Translations under genes and position numbers: made by a program | Assembly (NCBI GenBank): GCA_027924585.1 | Contig: BSBM01000261.1 | Location: 2,155,501 to 2,219,500, forward strand | Direction of reading: 5' to 3' | Source: Larix kaempferi | Taxonomy: Eukaryota; Streptophyta; Pinopsida; Pinales; Pinaceae | DNA: 64,000 nucleotides | In this document: positions 11,992 to 23,551 of the stretch, one piece after another | Numbering within the stretch: position 1 is the stretch's first letter | Layout of the letters: each line of letters opens with the position of its first letter | Notes under the pieces: model-generated | The model's database searches: none | Told to the model about the DNA's origin: nothing | The model's input: the letters and a program-made list of their open reading frames with translations, nothing else

Positions 11992-12436
11992 TGAGGATAG
12001 AAGGAAATACTTCTCTTTTTCTTCATGCCCATCAATCCCCACAATGAATAACAAAAGAAGTAGAGAAATTTATTTTCATAATTATAGATGAATAGTGATG
12101 GTTAGCAAAAGTGCACACAAACTCATTTAAAGAACATTTATGCATCTCACTATGTTGAAACCATATTTCTATGAGGTATCATCATGAACATTTCAATAAG
12201 TGACTCATAAATACCATAAGATAGACATTGCCCCCACTAGTTGTAGGTGGACCTCAAATTAAATCCATTGAAAACAACTTCCACAGTTTGGTTGGTTGTT
12301 GGTAGTGGGAGTGGAATATACTTGCCCAACATATGATTCGTTGGCTTCAATATGCTATAAAAAGTAAACTTCTAACAAGCTTTCCATGTAAATATACATT
12401 TGTGATTTCATTATCATGTTTCCATTTCCACTCCAA

Positions 12437-12508
12437 ATGAGCCTAAAACATTATAATGGTGTGATTCACATAATGAGCCTAAAACATTATAATGGTGTGA
12501 TTCACATA
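12437..12508. repeat. 36-bp tandem duplication
   Basis: Two identical adjacent copies of a unit beginning ATGAGCCTAAAAC and ending ATTCACATA. Confidence 0.9.
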
Positions 12509-13529
12509 ATGGTCATAATTTGTGATCTACCGAAGGAACGTAAACAAAATTCAATTTGCATAGATTATGATCCCTCAATGTGTAGTCACAAATCTCTTCA
12601 TCGAGTGGTTGTTGTGTTTTTCAAAACTACATATATCCAAACAAATTATGAACAATGCGCATAAGCTTCTCTAAAATAACTTAGCCCATACTTTTAACAC
12701 CGCATTTATGGGTGGTTTTGATAAGAAATTTGTCACTTTATTTGTTCTTCCTTTCAAAGATTAATCACAAAGTTAAAATATTGCAAATAAGCAATCAATT
12801 AACATATATCTTAATGATCTAAGCACAACCACAAATATACAACACCCAACTTCACATGCAAAAGAAAATGCCCATCCTATGTGTCAGCCTCCTCCAACTA
12901 TCCCAAGGAGGAGGGCACACTATGCCCCCTATCAAGGGATCCCAGCAGAGATATCCACACCTCATGAACTTACACACTTCAATGATTTGCATGCACACTC
13001 CACATTTGTGTGTCAAGTGTAACCAGAATGTTATACATGCACACCAATCATAGTATATGCTGCCCTGGGAGAAAAACAATCATTAAGAATTATATATAAA
13101 GAATGCATAGCATATAAAATAGAATATCTAGTCATCTTCATTTTCTCTTATACTCTCTTTCATAGATCATTTATTTATATTGAACTTAAACTTTTTAAGG
13201 TAGAATATGTATTATTATTTAATTTTAAATGTACAAACTTAACATTTTAATATTGAATTATAAACATTATTATATAACTTTTTAAGTTAATTTTTTTTTG
13301 ATTGAAACAGTTAAGTTTTTATATCAGGAACAGTGGCGTGCCACTGGAGAGTTTACAGGCAGAACTGAGGCAGCGCCTTGGATCAGTTTAGCAAAATTCA
13401 GCAAGCTATTCATGCTGTAACTTCCTATTACACTAGAAATCTGCCTTCCAGAGGCAAAGATGCTTACATTCAGAGAAAATCTGCTAGAAAAAAGAAAATT
13501 ACTTTATCTGCGAGCCTGGGGAATCCGAG

Positions 13530-14096
13530 CTAGTTCTCTTCCACTGCGTGCCCATCCAAAGAGTTAAATTTAACTTGCTTCCAGCTTTGCAACCTTTTCG
13601 TTGAACTGCTGATCTGCTGCTTCCGAGAGGATCTCCTTGAGCTTGAAAAGATCCCCAGTGATCTGCTCACACCTCCATGCTTCCTCCAAATCAAAAACGA
13701 AAACAACCTGCTATGAAAGTCCGACTTCTTTATTAGCTTATCTAAGTCCTCCTCCACCTTCTTTAAACCGCAGATGGAAATGAAGGACTTCGAGACTCCT
13801 TTGAAGGTTAATCGGTCATGGTTGCCTCGAGACAGGAGATGAGTTTGTCCAATCTTGCAACCCTTGATCTTAAGTTCAGAAACATGAAGACCAAGAATCC
13901 TGTCATGGCAATGGATCCCGTGACGAACCTTACCTAGCTCAGTCGACCTTCTGTGCATAAAGATTCTAAAATTTCCCAAAAGAGACGTTTGACCTGTTCT
14001 CCACCTAAAATAACTAGGGGAGCAGCTCATTTGAGAACTGAAACCTTCAATGAGGGAGATGATCTTAAGGGAAGGAGGCTTGTCTTTCGAGACCAT
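13530..14096 (-). pseudogene. Open frame downstream of the LINE RNase H
   Basis: This 188-codon minus-strand frame starts 32 bp before the RNase H segment ends, in another frame, and runs into the LINE 3' region. It is rich in Ser, Lys and Arg and has no motif I recognise. It could be a frame-shifted extension of ORF2, a family-specific third ORF, or chance. Its length inside an element full of stops is the only reason to list it. Confidence 0.3.
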
Positions 14097-15057
14097 TAAT
14101 TTCCAAAGCTCCCCTGCTCAGGGGTACTCCTCTGTTTGCTTCAACGTCTGCAGCATAATTCAACCCTCTTAAAATATGATAAAACCCAATTGAGTTGAAT
14201 TTGTTCATCATCATCTTGATTTTCCTTAGAGTATGATTGAGCCTAATGTTATTGGGCAACTTCTGGGAGATGAGGGCCTTTATGATCATCCTTGAGTCTC
14301 CGAAGACAATAAGATCAGTAATGTTATGGATAAGGGCTTGGTGAAGTCCTTGCCACAAGGCCAGTGCTTCTGCGCTATTGTTCATATCAGTGCCTAAACC
14401 CCATGCGTAGGATAGATCCAGAAGGCCATCAGGGTCCAATAGGATCCCTCCCCCTCCTGCCGCCCCAGGGTTACCCTTAGCTGCTCCGTCAAAGAAGAGG
14501 TAGTGCTTTTTCAAAGATTTTCTCCATATGACGAAGGAATGATCATCCATACGAATCTCCCAGTGATCGTGGCTTCTAGTGTGGACAGAATCATGGATTT
14601 TTATGGAGGGAGCAATGTTCTTTGTCCACAAAACCTCTTCCGACTCAAGTTGGATCAAATTAATGCCCTTGTCCAAGAAGGGGAGGGCGTCAGCAAGCAT
14701 CGTTCTGGCCTTAACCGCCACCAGGGAAGGAATGCAGTTATTGTCTCGGAACAGTTTGTTATTCCTCTCAAGCCAAATTTTCCATAATACAAACTTGGGA
14801 AGGAGCATCCAACAATTTTTGAGTTGGTCTTTTTTGTTAAGATCGAAAGGAGAGAGGGAAGCCCACAATTTCAAGAGCTCAGAGGTATCCTGTATCTGAA
14901 GATTTAAGAAAGGGTCAAGTCCCACGGCCTTTTCCCAAATATCTTTCGCATAGGGGCAGAGGAGAAGCAAGTGGTCAATTGTTTCTTCCTCATTACAGCA
15001 AAATGGACACCTGGAAGGTCCTTCCCAACCTCTTTTCTTGAGGTTCTCATTAGTCAA
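14065..15057 (-). pseudogene. LINE zf-RVT finger and RNase H domain
   Basis: This 330-codon open segment forms the C-terminal part of LINE ORF2. Residues about 17-34 carry the zf-RVT pattern CPFCCNEEETIDHLLLLC. Residues about 188-315 are an RNase H domain. All four acidic positions are recognisable: DG in FFDGAAKGNPG, Glu in NSAEALAL, Asp in FGDSR and Asp in YAADVEAN. Plant L1-type elements often carry this domain. The segment is intact, but the upstream reverse transcriptase is broken and 5'-truncated. Confidence 0.85.
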
Positions 15058-15177
15058 AATACTTCACTAGGCAAGAGTCCAAATAAACATATCAATTTTA
15101 GGTAATGACTTAACAAACCAGATGGCTTTCCAAAGGGAAGGATCAGGAGGCACATGAGGAATTGCCATCAGAGTTTT

Positions 15178-15864
15178 CTAGCCTTCTACAACAGAATATT
15201 TCCCTGAAGCTGAGCCCCATCCTCTTTTATCTCTAGACCGGGCTTTGATGGGCGACTTTCCTTGCAGATGGGTGAGAAGAATGTTAGCTTCATTCTGCAG
15301 TCTCTCTGGGCAGTTTAAGTACCAACATTTCCAGGACCCATCTTCATCCAAGTTCCAGGTCGAGATGTTCCATAGAGTTTTCAGATTGCTGGACCGAAAC
15401 CATCTTTTTAAATTTTCCATTCCTTCCTGAGTGCTTAAAGGGGGATCTCCTTGAATCGAGTCCTCCCAGATCCTAATATGCTTTCCGTTTCCAGGGAGCC
15501 AAGTGAGGTTAGATTTGAAAAAGTCTATAGATTTCTGACATAGTCTAAAAATAGGGGAGCCTTTGGTGTTCTTAGGAGAGCGGTCCAGGCAGCGGGGTCT
15601 TGAGCCCTGGAAATACTTTTTCCAAAGAACGATTTTACTCCAAGTGGGCTTACCAGAGATAATATTCCAGAGGATTTTGGCTCCCATGGCAAAGTTTTGG
15701 GTGCTGACCGCCCTCAAGTGAAGTCCCCCTTCCATAAGCGGTTTATTCACTTTTCCCCAACCAACTAGATGGAGTCTTCTTTCATTATGCTTTCCTCCTT
15801 CCCAGAGGAACCTTCTTAGCTGAACATTGATTTTAAGAATGATTGAGTTTGGGGCAAGAAGCAT
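15178..15864 (-). pseudogene. LINE ORF2 thumb/connection region
   Basis: This 228-codon minus-strand segment continues the reverse transcriptase ORF. It contains the FLWEGG and LVGWGKVNKPLMEGGLHLR signature that follows the palm in plant L1-type elements, then Trp-rich segments. It is separated from the palm by a TGA near 15952 and from the zinc-finger/RNase H part by stops near 15178 and 15065. It is a decayed part of the same polypeptide. Confidence 0.8.
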
Positions 15865-15945
15865 TGAACTTTGGAATATGGGAATGCTTGTCAGGACAGA
15901 CTTTAAAAGGACAGTCTTGCCCGCCCTGTTCAGCCAGGAAGCCCC

Positions 15946-16500
15946 TCAGGACTGAATTCTGGTTTTAATTTTTTCCAACAGAGGCATCCATTGAGAGGAT
16001 TTAGAGGAGGTTTTGACAATCGACACTCCCGGGTAGATGAAAGAATCCCAGGTTGTGAGTCCTTCCATTCCCAAGATTCTAGTGATATCGGTCATTTCCC
16101 TAGGGATGCAATTCCACCCATAGACTTTACTTTTCATGAAATTGACCTTACTACCAGATGCCTCATTGTAGATGTCCAGTTCTCTCTTGAAATTTCTAGC
16201 TGAAGTGACGCTTGCTCCCCCCAACAACAGGGTGTCATCAGCAAACTGGGCGTGGTTAAGATCTTTGACTCCAACGACCATTCTGAGACCCGAAAGAGAT
16301 TGGAGTTGCTGGCAGTGATCAAGTTGAAAGCTCAAAACCGAAGCATGAATTGCATAGAGAAGGGGAGACAAGGGGCAGCCTTGCCTCAGCCCCCTCGAAG
16401 CTTTGAAAAAATCAGTTGCTCGCCCATTGACCAGAGGGGCGATCCATGGAGACCCTACACAAGCCTTGATCTAACTTAAAAAACTAGGAGTGAATCCAAA
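15946..16500 (-). pseudogene. LINE reverse transcriptase, palm region (broken)
   Basis: On the minus strand the frame contains RGLRQGCPLSPLL and the catalytic FADD box followed by Thr-Leu-Leu (FADDTLLLG), the signature of non-LTR reverse transcriptases. The upstream part reads into a TAG where the family has Trp (FLSxIKA), a G-to-A change. The downstream end is a TGA after KTRIQS, after which the same frame continues into the thumb region. The fingers and the first catalytic Asp are absent because the element is 5'-truncated, so the enzyme cannot be functional. Confidence 0.85.
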
Positions 16501-16530
16501 ATTCTTCATAACCAGGAACAAAAAACCTAT

Positions 16531-17581
16531 GAGTGTTTAGATCTCCATATGGCCTTAAGTCATGTAAGGCAAGAGTCTCTAATATCATAAATATAAAAAG
16601 AGTTTTGAAAATATTTAACCTTATTTATTTATGAAAGGGTAGGATTTTATATTTAAATTATATATATATATATAATATTGTATAATTTTATTTATATAAA
16701 TATTGAATAATTTATAGTAAGATAAGTGTAAATTAATATGTAAACTTATAAAGATCCTAGTTTCGTTATATTATTTTAAATCTGGAATTTGATAACTTTT
16801 AAATAATAAAATCTATAATATATTAATATAATAAGGATGAAATAGTGTTTTTGAATTTAAAAATTAAACAAGAGTTGCAATGGCAATGTTTGTGATAGGG
16901 AAGCAAATGGCGAACTGGAAGGGTAGACAAAATGCGGCTTCCATTTCAAATCAACAACTTGCAAAAATTTGTGTTACAAGGAAATTTGGTGGAAACTGCT
17001 ATAAGCATTTCCAGAAAAATACTTAAAACATAGCACATGAATTCTTAAAACCAATATGTAACTAGAATCTGTAAAGAAAGCATAAAAGCCATTGAAATTC
17101 ATCAAGCATTTCCACAATATGAATTTGCAAATCGGACCCACAACAAATTGCTAGAGGCATATTTGGAAAAAAAAAATGAATAAAATAAACTACAGTGAAC
17201 ATAACTATTAGCAAAGAATGCAGATGAAACCACATATCCATAAGTTGTATAATAATTTCATAAAGTTGAAAGTGTCTATTACAGATGTAGAGGAAATATA
17301 ATTCAACAAGTGAAATGTTCATTACATGAGAAATTTACCAGTAGCAAGATAGCCTATATATACTGACAAAACATTGAGCAAAGTACCTAAAGCATAGCAC
17401 ATGAATTCTTTAGATGATCATGCAACTAATATGTTGAAACTGTCTGTGATAGGGCAACAAATGGCAGACCGGAAGGGTAGAAAAAAGGGGGATTCAATTT
17501 TGAACATAACACATGAATTCTTAAAACCAGTATGCAACTAGAATCTGTAAAGAAAACATAAAATCCATTGAAATTCATCAA
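16531..17581. other. Repeat-rich non-coding stretch left of the Ty3 solo LTR
   Basis: No gene is supported. From about 16880 the sequence shares blocks with 17430-17581 and 19767-20720 (see the array entry). From 16600 to 16860 it is very AT-rich, with a TA repeat near 16661-16674. Confidence 0.5.
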
Positions 17582-20500
17582 TGTAATACCCCGGTTGTTA
17601 AGCCTCGAACATATGTTATTATTTTGTTTATTATTGGGCATTAGGTGCCGGGACTATGGAATTTGGACATTATTATTATTATTATTGTTGTTGTTTAATT
17701 AAATAACTAGATTTAGCATGGACAACTAACGAGAATGGGGGGCCATGGATTCCACTTGTGAGAGGGTTGGGGACTAGGAGTTGTTGCTCTCCCTAACATT
17801 ACTTGTTGGACCCTATTTTTTATTATTTTGGTTTATAGAGGTGCTATTATACCATCGTTGATGTTTAGTGGGGCTTACTTGGCTAGTGCACCCTCCTTAT
17901 CCTATTGTGATGCTTTTCATCCACTCATGTGCCCTCATTGGCTATTTTTAGCCTACACTCCTTGAAAAAGTGTAACTCCCCTCTCTATTTCACCTTTTTC
18001 TATTCTCGAAAAGGGAATCTCTAATTGTAACCTCGCTCTCATGAATTAAGTAACCCCCAGTAAATTTGAGTTACCTCTCTTGGAATTGGATTTACTTCCT
18101 TGGGAATTCAAATGGCTATAGAAGAATTGGAAAGGGGCTCTCTTCATTCTTCTTGTCTCTCTAAGCTCTCTAGTGTAGGGGAATGCTCTCTTGTGTTGGG
18201 AAATACATGCTCTCGAGGAGGATATGCATTGTATTGCAAAATATTGAAGGTTGTGTAATGAGGTTTGAAGACCCTGTAATGGGGATTGAAGATTGACTGT
18301 GTAGAACACAACATGAGTCCTTATCCCATTACTTGTCCATGCCTGAATATATGCACGTGAAGCTCCAAGGTGGATGGTGATGTCTTGAGGGACCTATGTG
18401 GTGAAGGGAATCCCATTGCACTAGGTAGTGTATATGGAAGGGAATGTTTAGATGGAGAAAGGTGTAGTTGTGCTTTCTAACAGTGTGTAAAGGGTACAAC
18501 CATATGTTATGGTTTGTCTATTTTTGATCATTTATGGATTGTGAGACTAGTTCCATTGTGTCTGGAGTGACTTTTCCAGTAAGGAATACTTTTTTTTTAA
18601 TTGAAAAAGTGTTATGATGACTAAGTTATGGTCATTTTGGTGTGGCAATATTTTCTCACGGTGTTGAGAAGGGTGCAACCATACATTCTAGTTCATATTT
18701 TTTTGAGAATTTATGGGTTGTGATACCTATTCCATTGCGTCCAGAGCGACATTTCCAGTAATGAATACTTCTTTTTCACTGAAAAATATTTCAGTATGAC
18801 TGAGATTCAGTTTTTTTTGTATGGTAGTGTTCCCAATGTTGAGATGAGCCCACCATACCTTTTGGTTTGAGAGTATCTCTCCTGTGGATTTATGGCCTCA
18901 GTTTGGGGGTGTTTGTCATGTTGAAAGATGCATCAGCATGGCATGTCTATGGCAGGGTGGAAATTTGTCCTATTGAAGCTAGTTTCCCATGATTGATATG
19001 AGTATTTCTTATTATGTTTGTTTACTGCATTTTCAAAAATATATGTGCTTATAGTTCTGATTTGCTTATGGATTGTATGGTTGTAGGTGACATCCTTGAG
19101 ATATGATTTATATGGTTGTAGATGAAATCTTTCATATCTGAATTTTTTCATGTTTATATGGCTAGGGTTGGTAGTCAGTGATGAGTATTTTATTATGTGT
19201 TTATTTATTGCATTCTGATGTATGTGTGCTCTTGGATCTGGTTTTGATTATGGTTTGTATGGATGTAGGTGACAACCATGAGATTGGAGGTTATTGTCAT
19301 TTATATGGATGCAAATGACATCCCTCATATATGGTTTTACTTATGTTAATATGGTTGTAGGTGGCATTCAGTAGATCTAGTTTCTAGCGCTATCAATATG
19401 GGTAAATATGGAAGCTCGTAGATCTTTTATTTATATTGTTAAAGTTAGCTTGGAAGTTTGATTTTGTTAATGGTTATATGGCTGAAGAAGATCTGATTAT
19501 TTGATGTTAGATTACATGATAATAGCTTGCTCAAATCTGTTTATATTCATGCTTGCATTTACCTTGCTTAGCATGTGCAAATGGAAAATGATATGTATCA
19601 CACGTTTTCATTGTCTATAAGAAGGCCGATTGTTTTATTAAATTGGCTTGTTGGCATGATGGCATAGCCTTTGATAACCTTATTCCACTATGCATTTACC
19701 TTGATTAAGCTTTCCCTTGGGTTTCCTAGTGACCTTGCCCTTGGTTTTGGGGTCGGGGACATCACAATCAAGCATTTCCATAATATGAATTTGCAAATTG
19801 GACCCACGGAAAATTGCTAGAGGCATAATTGGAAAAAATATATGAATAAAATCAGCTACAATGGACAAAACTACACAATTGTAGCAAAATTTGCAAAGGA
19901 TACAACTAAATCCACATACCCATAAGTTGTATAACAATTCCATAAAGTTGAAAGTGTCTATTGCAAATGCAGAGGAAACATATTTCAACAAGTGAAATGT
20001 GCATTATAGATTTAATGAAACAAAATCCTGATGAATGTCTCTTTTTTCAATGAAACATCTATATAAGGAACCAGGAGTTTGGTTGTGAAAGTCAATTATA
20101 GATATTTTGCAAAGCTTATCCATGAGAAATTTACTAGTAACAAGATTGATTACATATACTGGAAAATATTGATCAAAGTACCTAAAACATAGCACATGAA
20201 TTCTTTAGACTAGCATGCAACTAGTATGCTAAAAGTATCTATTGTAGATGCAGAGGAAACAAAAGTCAACAAGGGAAAGATGCATTATAGATTTAATGAA
20301 ACAAAATATGGAGGAGTGTCTATTTTTGTAATCAAACATAGAAACAATTGCAACATTTATATGCATTTGCAAAGTATCCATAAGCAAGGTAGATTATATA
20401 TACTGACATAACATTGAGAAAAAGATGCAGCACATGGACACTGAATTCCATAAAGTTGAAACTATATAGCACATGAATTTTATAAAGTTGAAACTATCCA

Positions 20501-20720
20501 TTGCAGATGCAGAGGAAACAAAGGTCAACAAGTGAAATATTCATTATAGATTTAATGGAACAGAATATGGAGGAGTGTCTATTTTTGCAATCAAGCATAG
20601 AAACAATTGCAACATTTATATGCATTTGTAAAGTATCCATTAGCAAGGCGGACTACATAATATACTGATAGAACATTAAGAAAAATATGTAGCACATGGA
20701 CATGGAACAATAGCAGTAGA
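16880..20720. repeat. Degenerate tandem array, interrupted by a solo LTR
   Basis: Outside 17582-19766 this region repeats several blocks. CTGTGATAGGG...GGAAGGGTAGA occurs near 16890 and 17447. AGCACATGAATTC occurs near 17033, 17397, 17507, 20190 and, altered, 20467. AAGTTGAAA...GCAGAGGAAAC occurs near 17265, 19945, 20225 and 20485. One block of about 60 bp (GAAACAATTGCAACATT core) occurs near 20340 and 20600. Spacings of about 270 and 475 bp suggest a higher-order array. It lies immediately downstream, in minus-strand order, of the Helitron Rep segment and may belong to that element. Confidence 0.6.
17582..19766 (+). mobile_element. Solo LTR of a Ty3/gypsy element
   Basis: The segment starts TGTAATACCCCGG and ends GGGACATCACA. 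It is flanked on both sides by ATCAA (17577-17581 and 19767-19771), an exact 5-bp target-site duplication. The repeat array continues across it without loss. Its first 120 bp match the start of the LTRs of the complete Ty3 element (29466-39393), including TGTTAAGCC and the ATT repeat, so both are of one family. The inside holds an imperfect duplication of about 190 bp near 18520-18790 (FATTTATGG-type blocks around TTTTCCAGTAA). No coding region remains. Confidence 0.85.
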
Positions 20721-20908
20721 AAAACCAGGAACAATATCCTTTTATGCATCTCATGCTATAAACCTGTATGCAAGCATTGTATGCCAATATTGTATCAGGG
20801 CATGTAGCAAGTATACAAAGTTGTAGGCCATATAAACTTAGTTTTATATACATGATAGAAAATGATGGAAAAATTCCTACTTCCTAGAGCATAATCAAGT
20901 AGATAAAG

Positions 20909-21504
20909 TGTTGATGTATATGTAACTTCGGAATGTATTTCATCAGTGTATTTCATATATATTTATTGTACCCTTATTAGAGATGTGTTATTCCTCTATA
21001 AGGAAGTGTCGTCACGTGGATTGATAAGTGTCGCAAGTGTGTGTACTTGCCGATGGGTTATTAGACCACCATGTGTGGGGTCAGCCCTGAAATATATATA
21101 TTATATTGTGGATGTACCTAGCTAGACAAGTCGGCCCCATAAGGTCACTGGGCAAACAGGTTAGTATAAATAGAGATCAGGAGATCTCTATTTAGATCAT
21201 TCGGAAATTCATATCTCTCTCACTCAGAAAGTGGCACACTTGTGAGGAGGAGGATCATCTGCTACTAGGAGACTATCTCAAGTGTATTTTGGTTGAGCCA
21301 TTGCTCTCTCTATCTCTGAGGAAGTTGTGGGTTTTTTCACCTTAGGGTTTTCCCCATGGAAATTTTGTGTCTCTTGTCTCTCATGCTTTTGATTCTTGTG
21401 ATGCTTGTGATGATTATTGTGATTGTTATGCATTGATATACTGTATATGTTATTCTCTCAGTGAAGATCCTAGAGTATTGTGAATTAATGTTCAAAATTT
21501 AACA
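20909..21504 (+). repeat. Copia-1 5' LTR
   Basis: 596 bp, TG...CA. A TATA box (TATAAATA, 21165-21172) lies near the middle and is followed by direct repeat-like AGAGATCAGGAGATCTCT, a potential hairpin just downstream of it. It abuts the primer-binding site. Confidence 0.95.
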
Positions 21505-21516
21505 TGGTATCAGAGC
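21505..21516 (+). other. Copia-1 primer-binding site
   Basis: TGGTATCAGAGC follows the 5' LTR directly. This is the complement of the 3' end of plant initiator-methionine tRNA, the usual primer of copia elements. Confidence 0.9.
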
Positions 21517-22078
21517 TAACCTAAGAAGAAGACATTTTGCAGTGACGAAAATTTGAGTTTCTTGTTTATTGGGTTTCTCTCCACAGATTTTGGAAAATAA
21601 GTATAGTAGATTGACTCTACTCATCAAGGAGAATCTATCTGTCCAATCAGAATTCAATTCTGAGCATTTTTAGATTTGGCCCTAAAAATTAGGGTTTCCA
21701 CAAAAATAGGCATTTCTGAAATCTGAAGAAATAGCTGGAAGCTCCTTGCAAAAATCGAAGTTTAGAGCTTTGGATCGAGATTTTTGGCTGGGTAGATCTC
21801 CGGGAAACTCAAACCCTAATTCAGGGCTCTCCCCAATGAACCTCGGAGGACAAAAAGACAAATCTGAAGGGTAAAGCTTTGCTTATCTCAAATTCTGAAT
21901 ACACCAGGCTGATCAGCTCATCAAGGCGCATCTTTCTATCCTTTTAGAAAATTGAAATTCACATTTTGAATTTTTAGGGTTTTTCCGACAAACCCTAATC
22001 CGGGACCAGATCCAGTTTTCAGCATTTCAAGTGGTAAGACCTAAATCTTTTCTATTTCCATTTGAATTACTCTTTAAG

Positions 22079-23551
22079 ATGTCTCACCACACCAAGCTTG
22101 AGGATAAGCTTGAAGGAGCTGATAACTTCCGAGCTTGGAAGTATAGGATTGGGTTAATCCTGGAAGAGAATGAGTTGGACTCATATGTAAAAGAAGACAT
22201 CCCTATCCCATAGGATGAAGAGGCTAAGGTATTGCATAAGAAAAACTTGGTTAAGGAAAAGAGAATCATTGCTGATTCTATCAAAGACCATCTCATACCC
22301 CATGTGTCTTCTCTAAAGACACCCAAGGAGATGTTTGACTCTTTGACCAAGCTATTTGAAGGGAAGAACATAAATCGGAAGATGACCCTGCGAAACCAAT
22401 TGAAAGGAGTAAAGTTTCAGAATGGAGAAACCATTCAATCTTATTTTTCAAGGGTCTCCCAGATCAAGGAACAACTAGAAGCAGTGGATGAAATGGTGGA
22501 GAATGGTGAAGTGGTGATGACCACTCTAAATGGCCTACCCAGGTCATGGGATTCCTTTATTCAAGGAATTTGTGCAAGGAAGAAGTTGATCTCCTTCAAC
22601 AGATTGCGGGAAGAATGCTCTCAAGAAGAAGCTAGGCTTGTGGCCCGAGAAGAAAAGATGAGAAATGAAGATCAAGCTCTCACAGCACATGCCAGGAAAG
22701 GCAAGTCCAAGAAGGAATCATCTCATAATAGAAGATTCTCACACCACCATTATCATAAAGATAAGAACGATCTCAGATGCTTCAATTGCAATGAGAAGGG
22801 ACACTTTGCTTCAGATTGTCCCAAGAAGAAGAAAGACAACAAAAACAACTTCAATAAGAAGAAGAAGAATAACAAAAGAAGATATCATGCTCATGCTGCC
22901 GAAGATGATGAACCCCCAAAGAAGAAGGCTAGGGCAGAAAGTGATAGTGATGATGACTCATCAAGTGAAGAAGAATATGTTCTAATTTCTGCTCTCACAG
23001 GTACTATCTCCCATGGTTGTAATGATTGGTTGATTGATAGTGGGGCTTCCAAATACATGACTGGGTTTAAGGAATCTTTTGTGAAACTATCTGAACATGA
23101 ATCACCCCATAAGGTGAAACTTGGAGATGATTATCAATACCCAATCAAAGGAAGTGGTGAAGCCTCCTACAACCTAGATTCTGAAAAATCTTTGAAGATG
23201 AAAGAAGTCCTTTATGTACCTGGGCTCAAGAAGAACTTACTCTCCATCTCTGCATTGGATGCAAAAGGTATGAGGGTTGCATTTGTGGATGGCCAAGTCC
23301 TAATGTGGCCAAAGGGAAAGAACATAGATGATGCAGTAGTGATTGGAGAGCAAGAGGGAGGTTTGTATAAATTGAAGGGACAACCTGAACATGCCATGGT
23401 ACATGAATCCATGGAGCCAAGTGAACTTTGGCATAGAATACTTGCTCATATGCACTATAGGGCACTTCCAATTGCAAGCAAGGCTGTAGAGGGTCTTCCT
23501 GAAATCAAGACCAAACATGAAGGTGTTTGCAAAGGATGTGCAAAAAGGTAA
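22079..23551 (+). pseudogene. Copia-1 GAG and protease (stop and frameshift)
   Basis: The frame starts at ATG 22079 (MSHHTKLED). It reads the copia N-terminal domain (FRAWKYRIGLILEENEL), hits TAG at 22211, and continues open through the UBN2-type GAG. A CCHC zinc knuckle follows (CFNCNEKGHFASDC, from 22778), then a Lys-rich segment, the aspartic protease (WLIDSGAS, catalytic Asp in DSGA) and the GAG-pre-integrase domain (LWHRILAHM). One extra A in a run near 23542-23546 shifts the frame just after KGCAK, so the ORF ends at 23551 while the next frame carries on. GAG forms the particle and the protease would cut the polyprotein. The stop lies where a Gln codon is likely. Confidence 0.9.

Larger units (their letters stand above)
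8601..13290. other. AT-rich intergenic region with local duplications
   Basis: I find no supported gene. A 94-codon frame at 8623-8907 begins only at TTG and has no motif. Several frames of 60-77 codons at 9600-13080 look random. The region contains an AT-rich imperfect duplication at about 8957-9049 and the duplications annotated separately. Some of it may be decayed retroelement sequence. Confidence 0.45.
13291..16530 (-). mobile_element. 5'-truncated LINE (plant L1-type with RNase H)
   Basis: This is a non-LTR retrotransposon remnant on the minus strand. Reading 16530 to 13291 it shows the C-terminal half of reverse transcriptase, the thumb region, a zf-RVT Cys/His finger, an RNase H domain, an untranslated tail and nine A residues at 13299-13291. 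The 5' end is lost: the first recognisable residues lie just upstream of the RT motif RGLRQGCPLSPLL, so ORF1, the endonuclease and the RT fingers are missing. Stop codons break the frame in several places. I could not identify a convincing target-site duplication. Confidence 0.85.
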
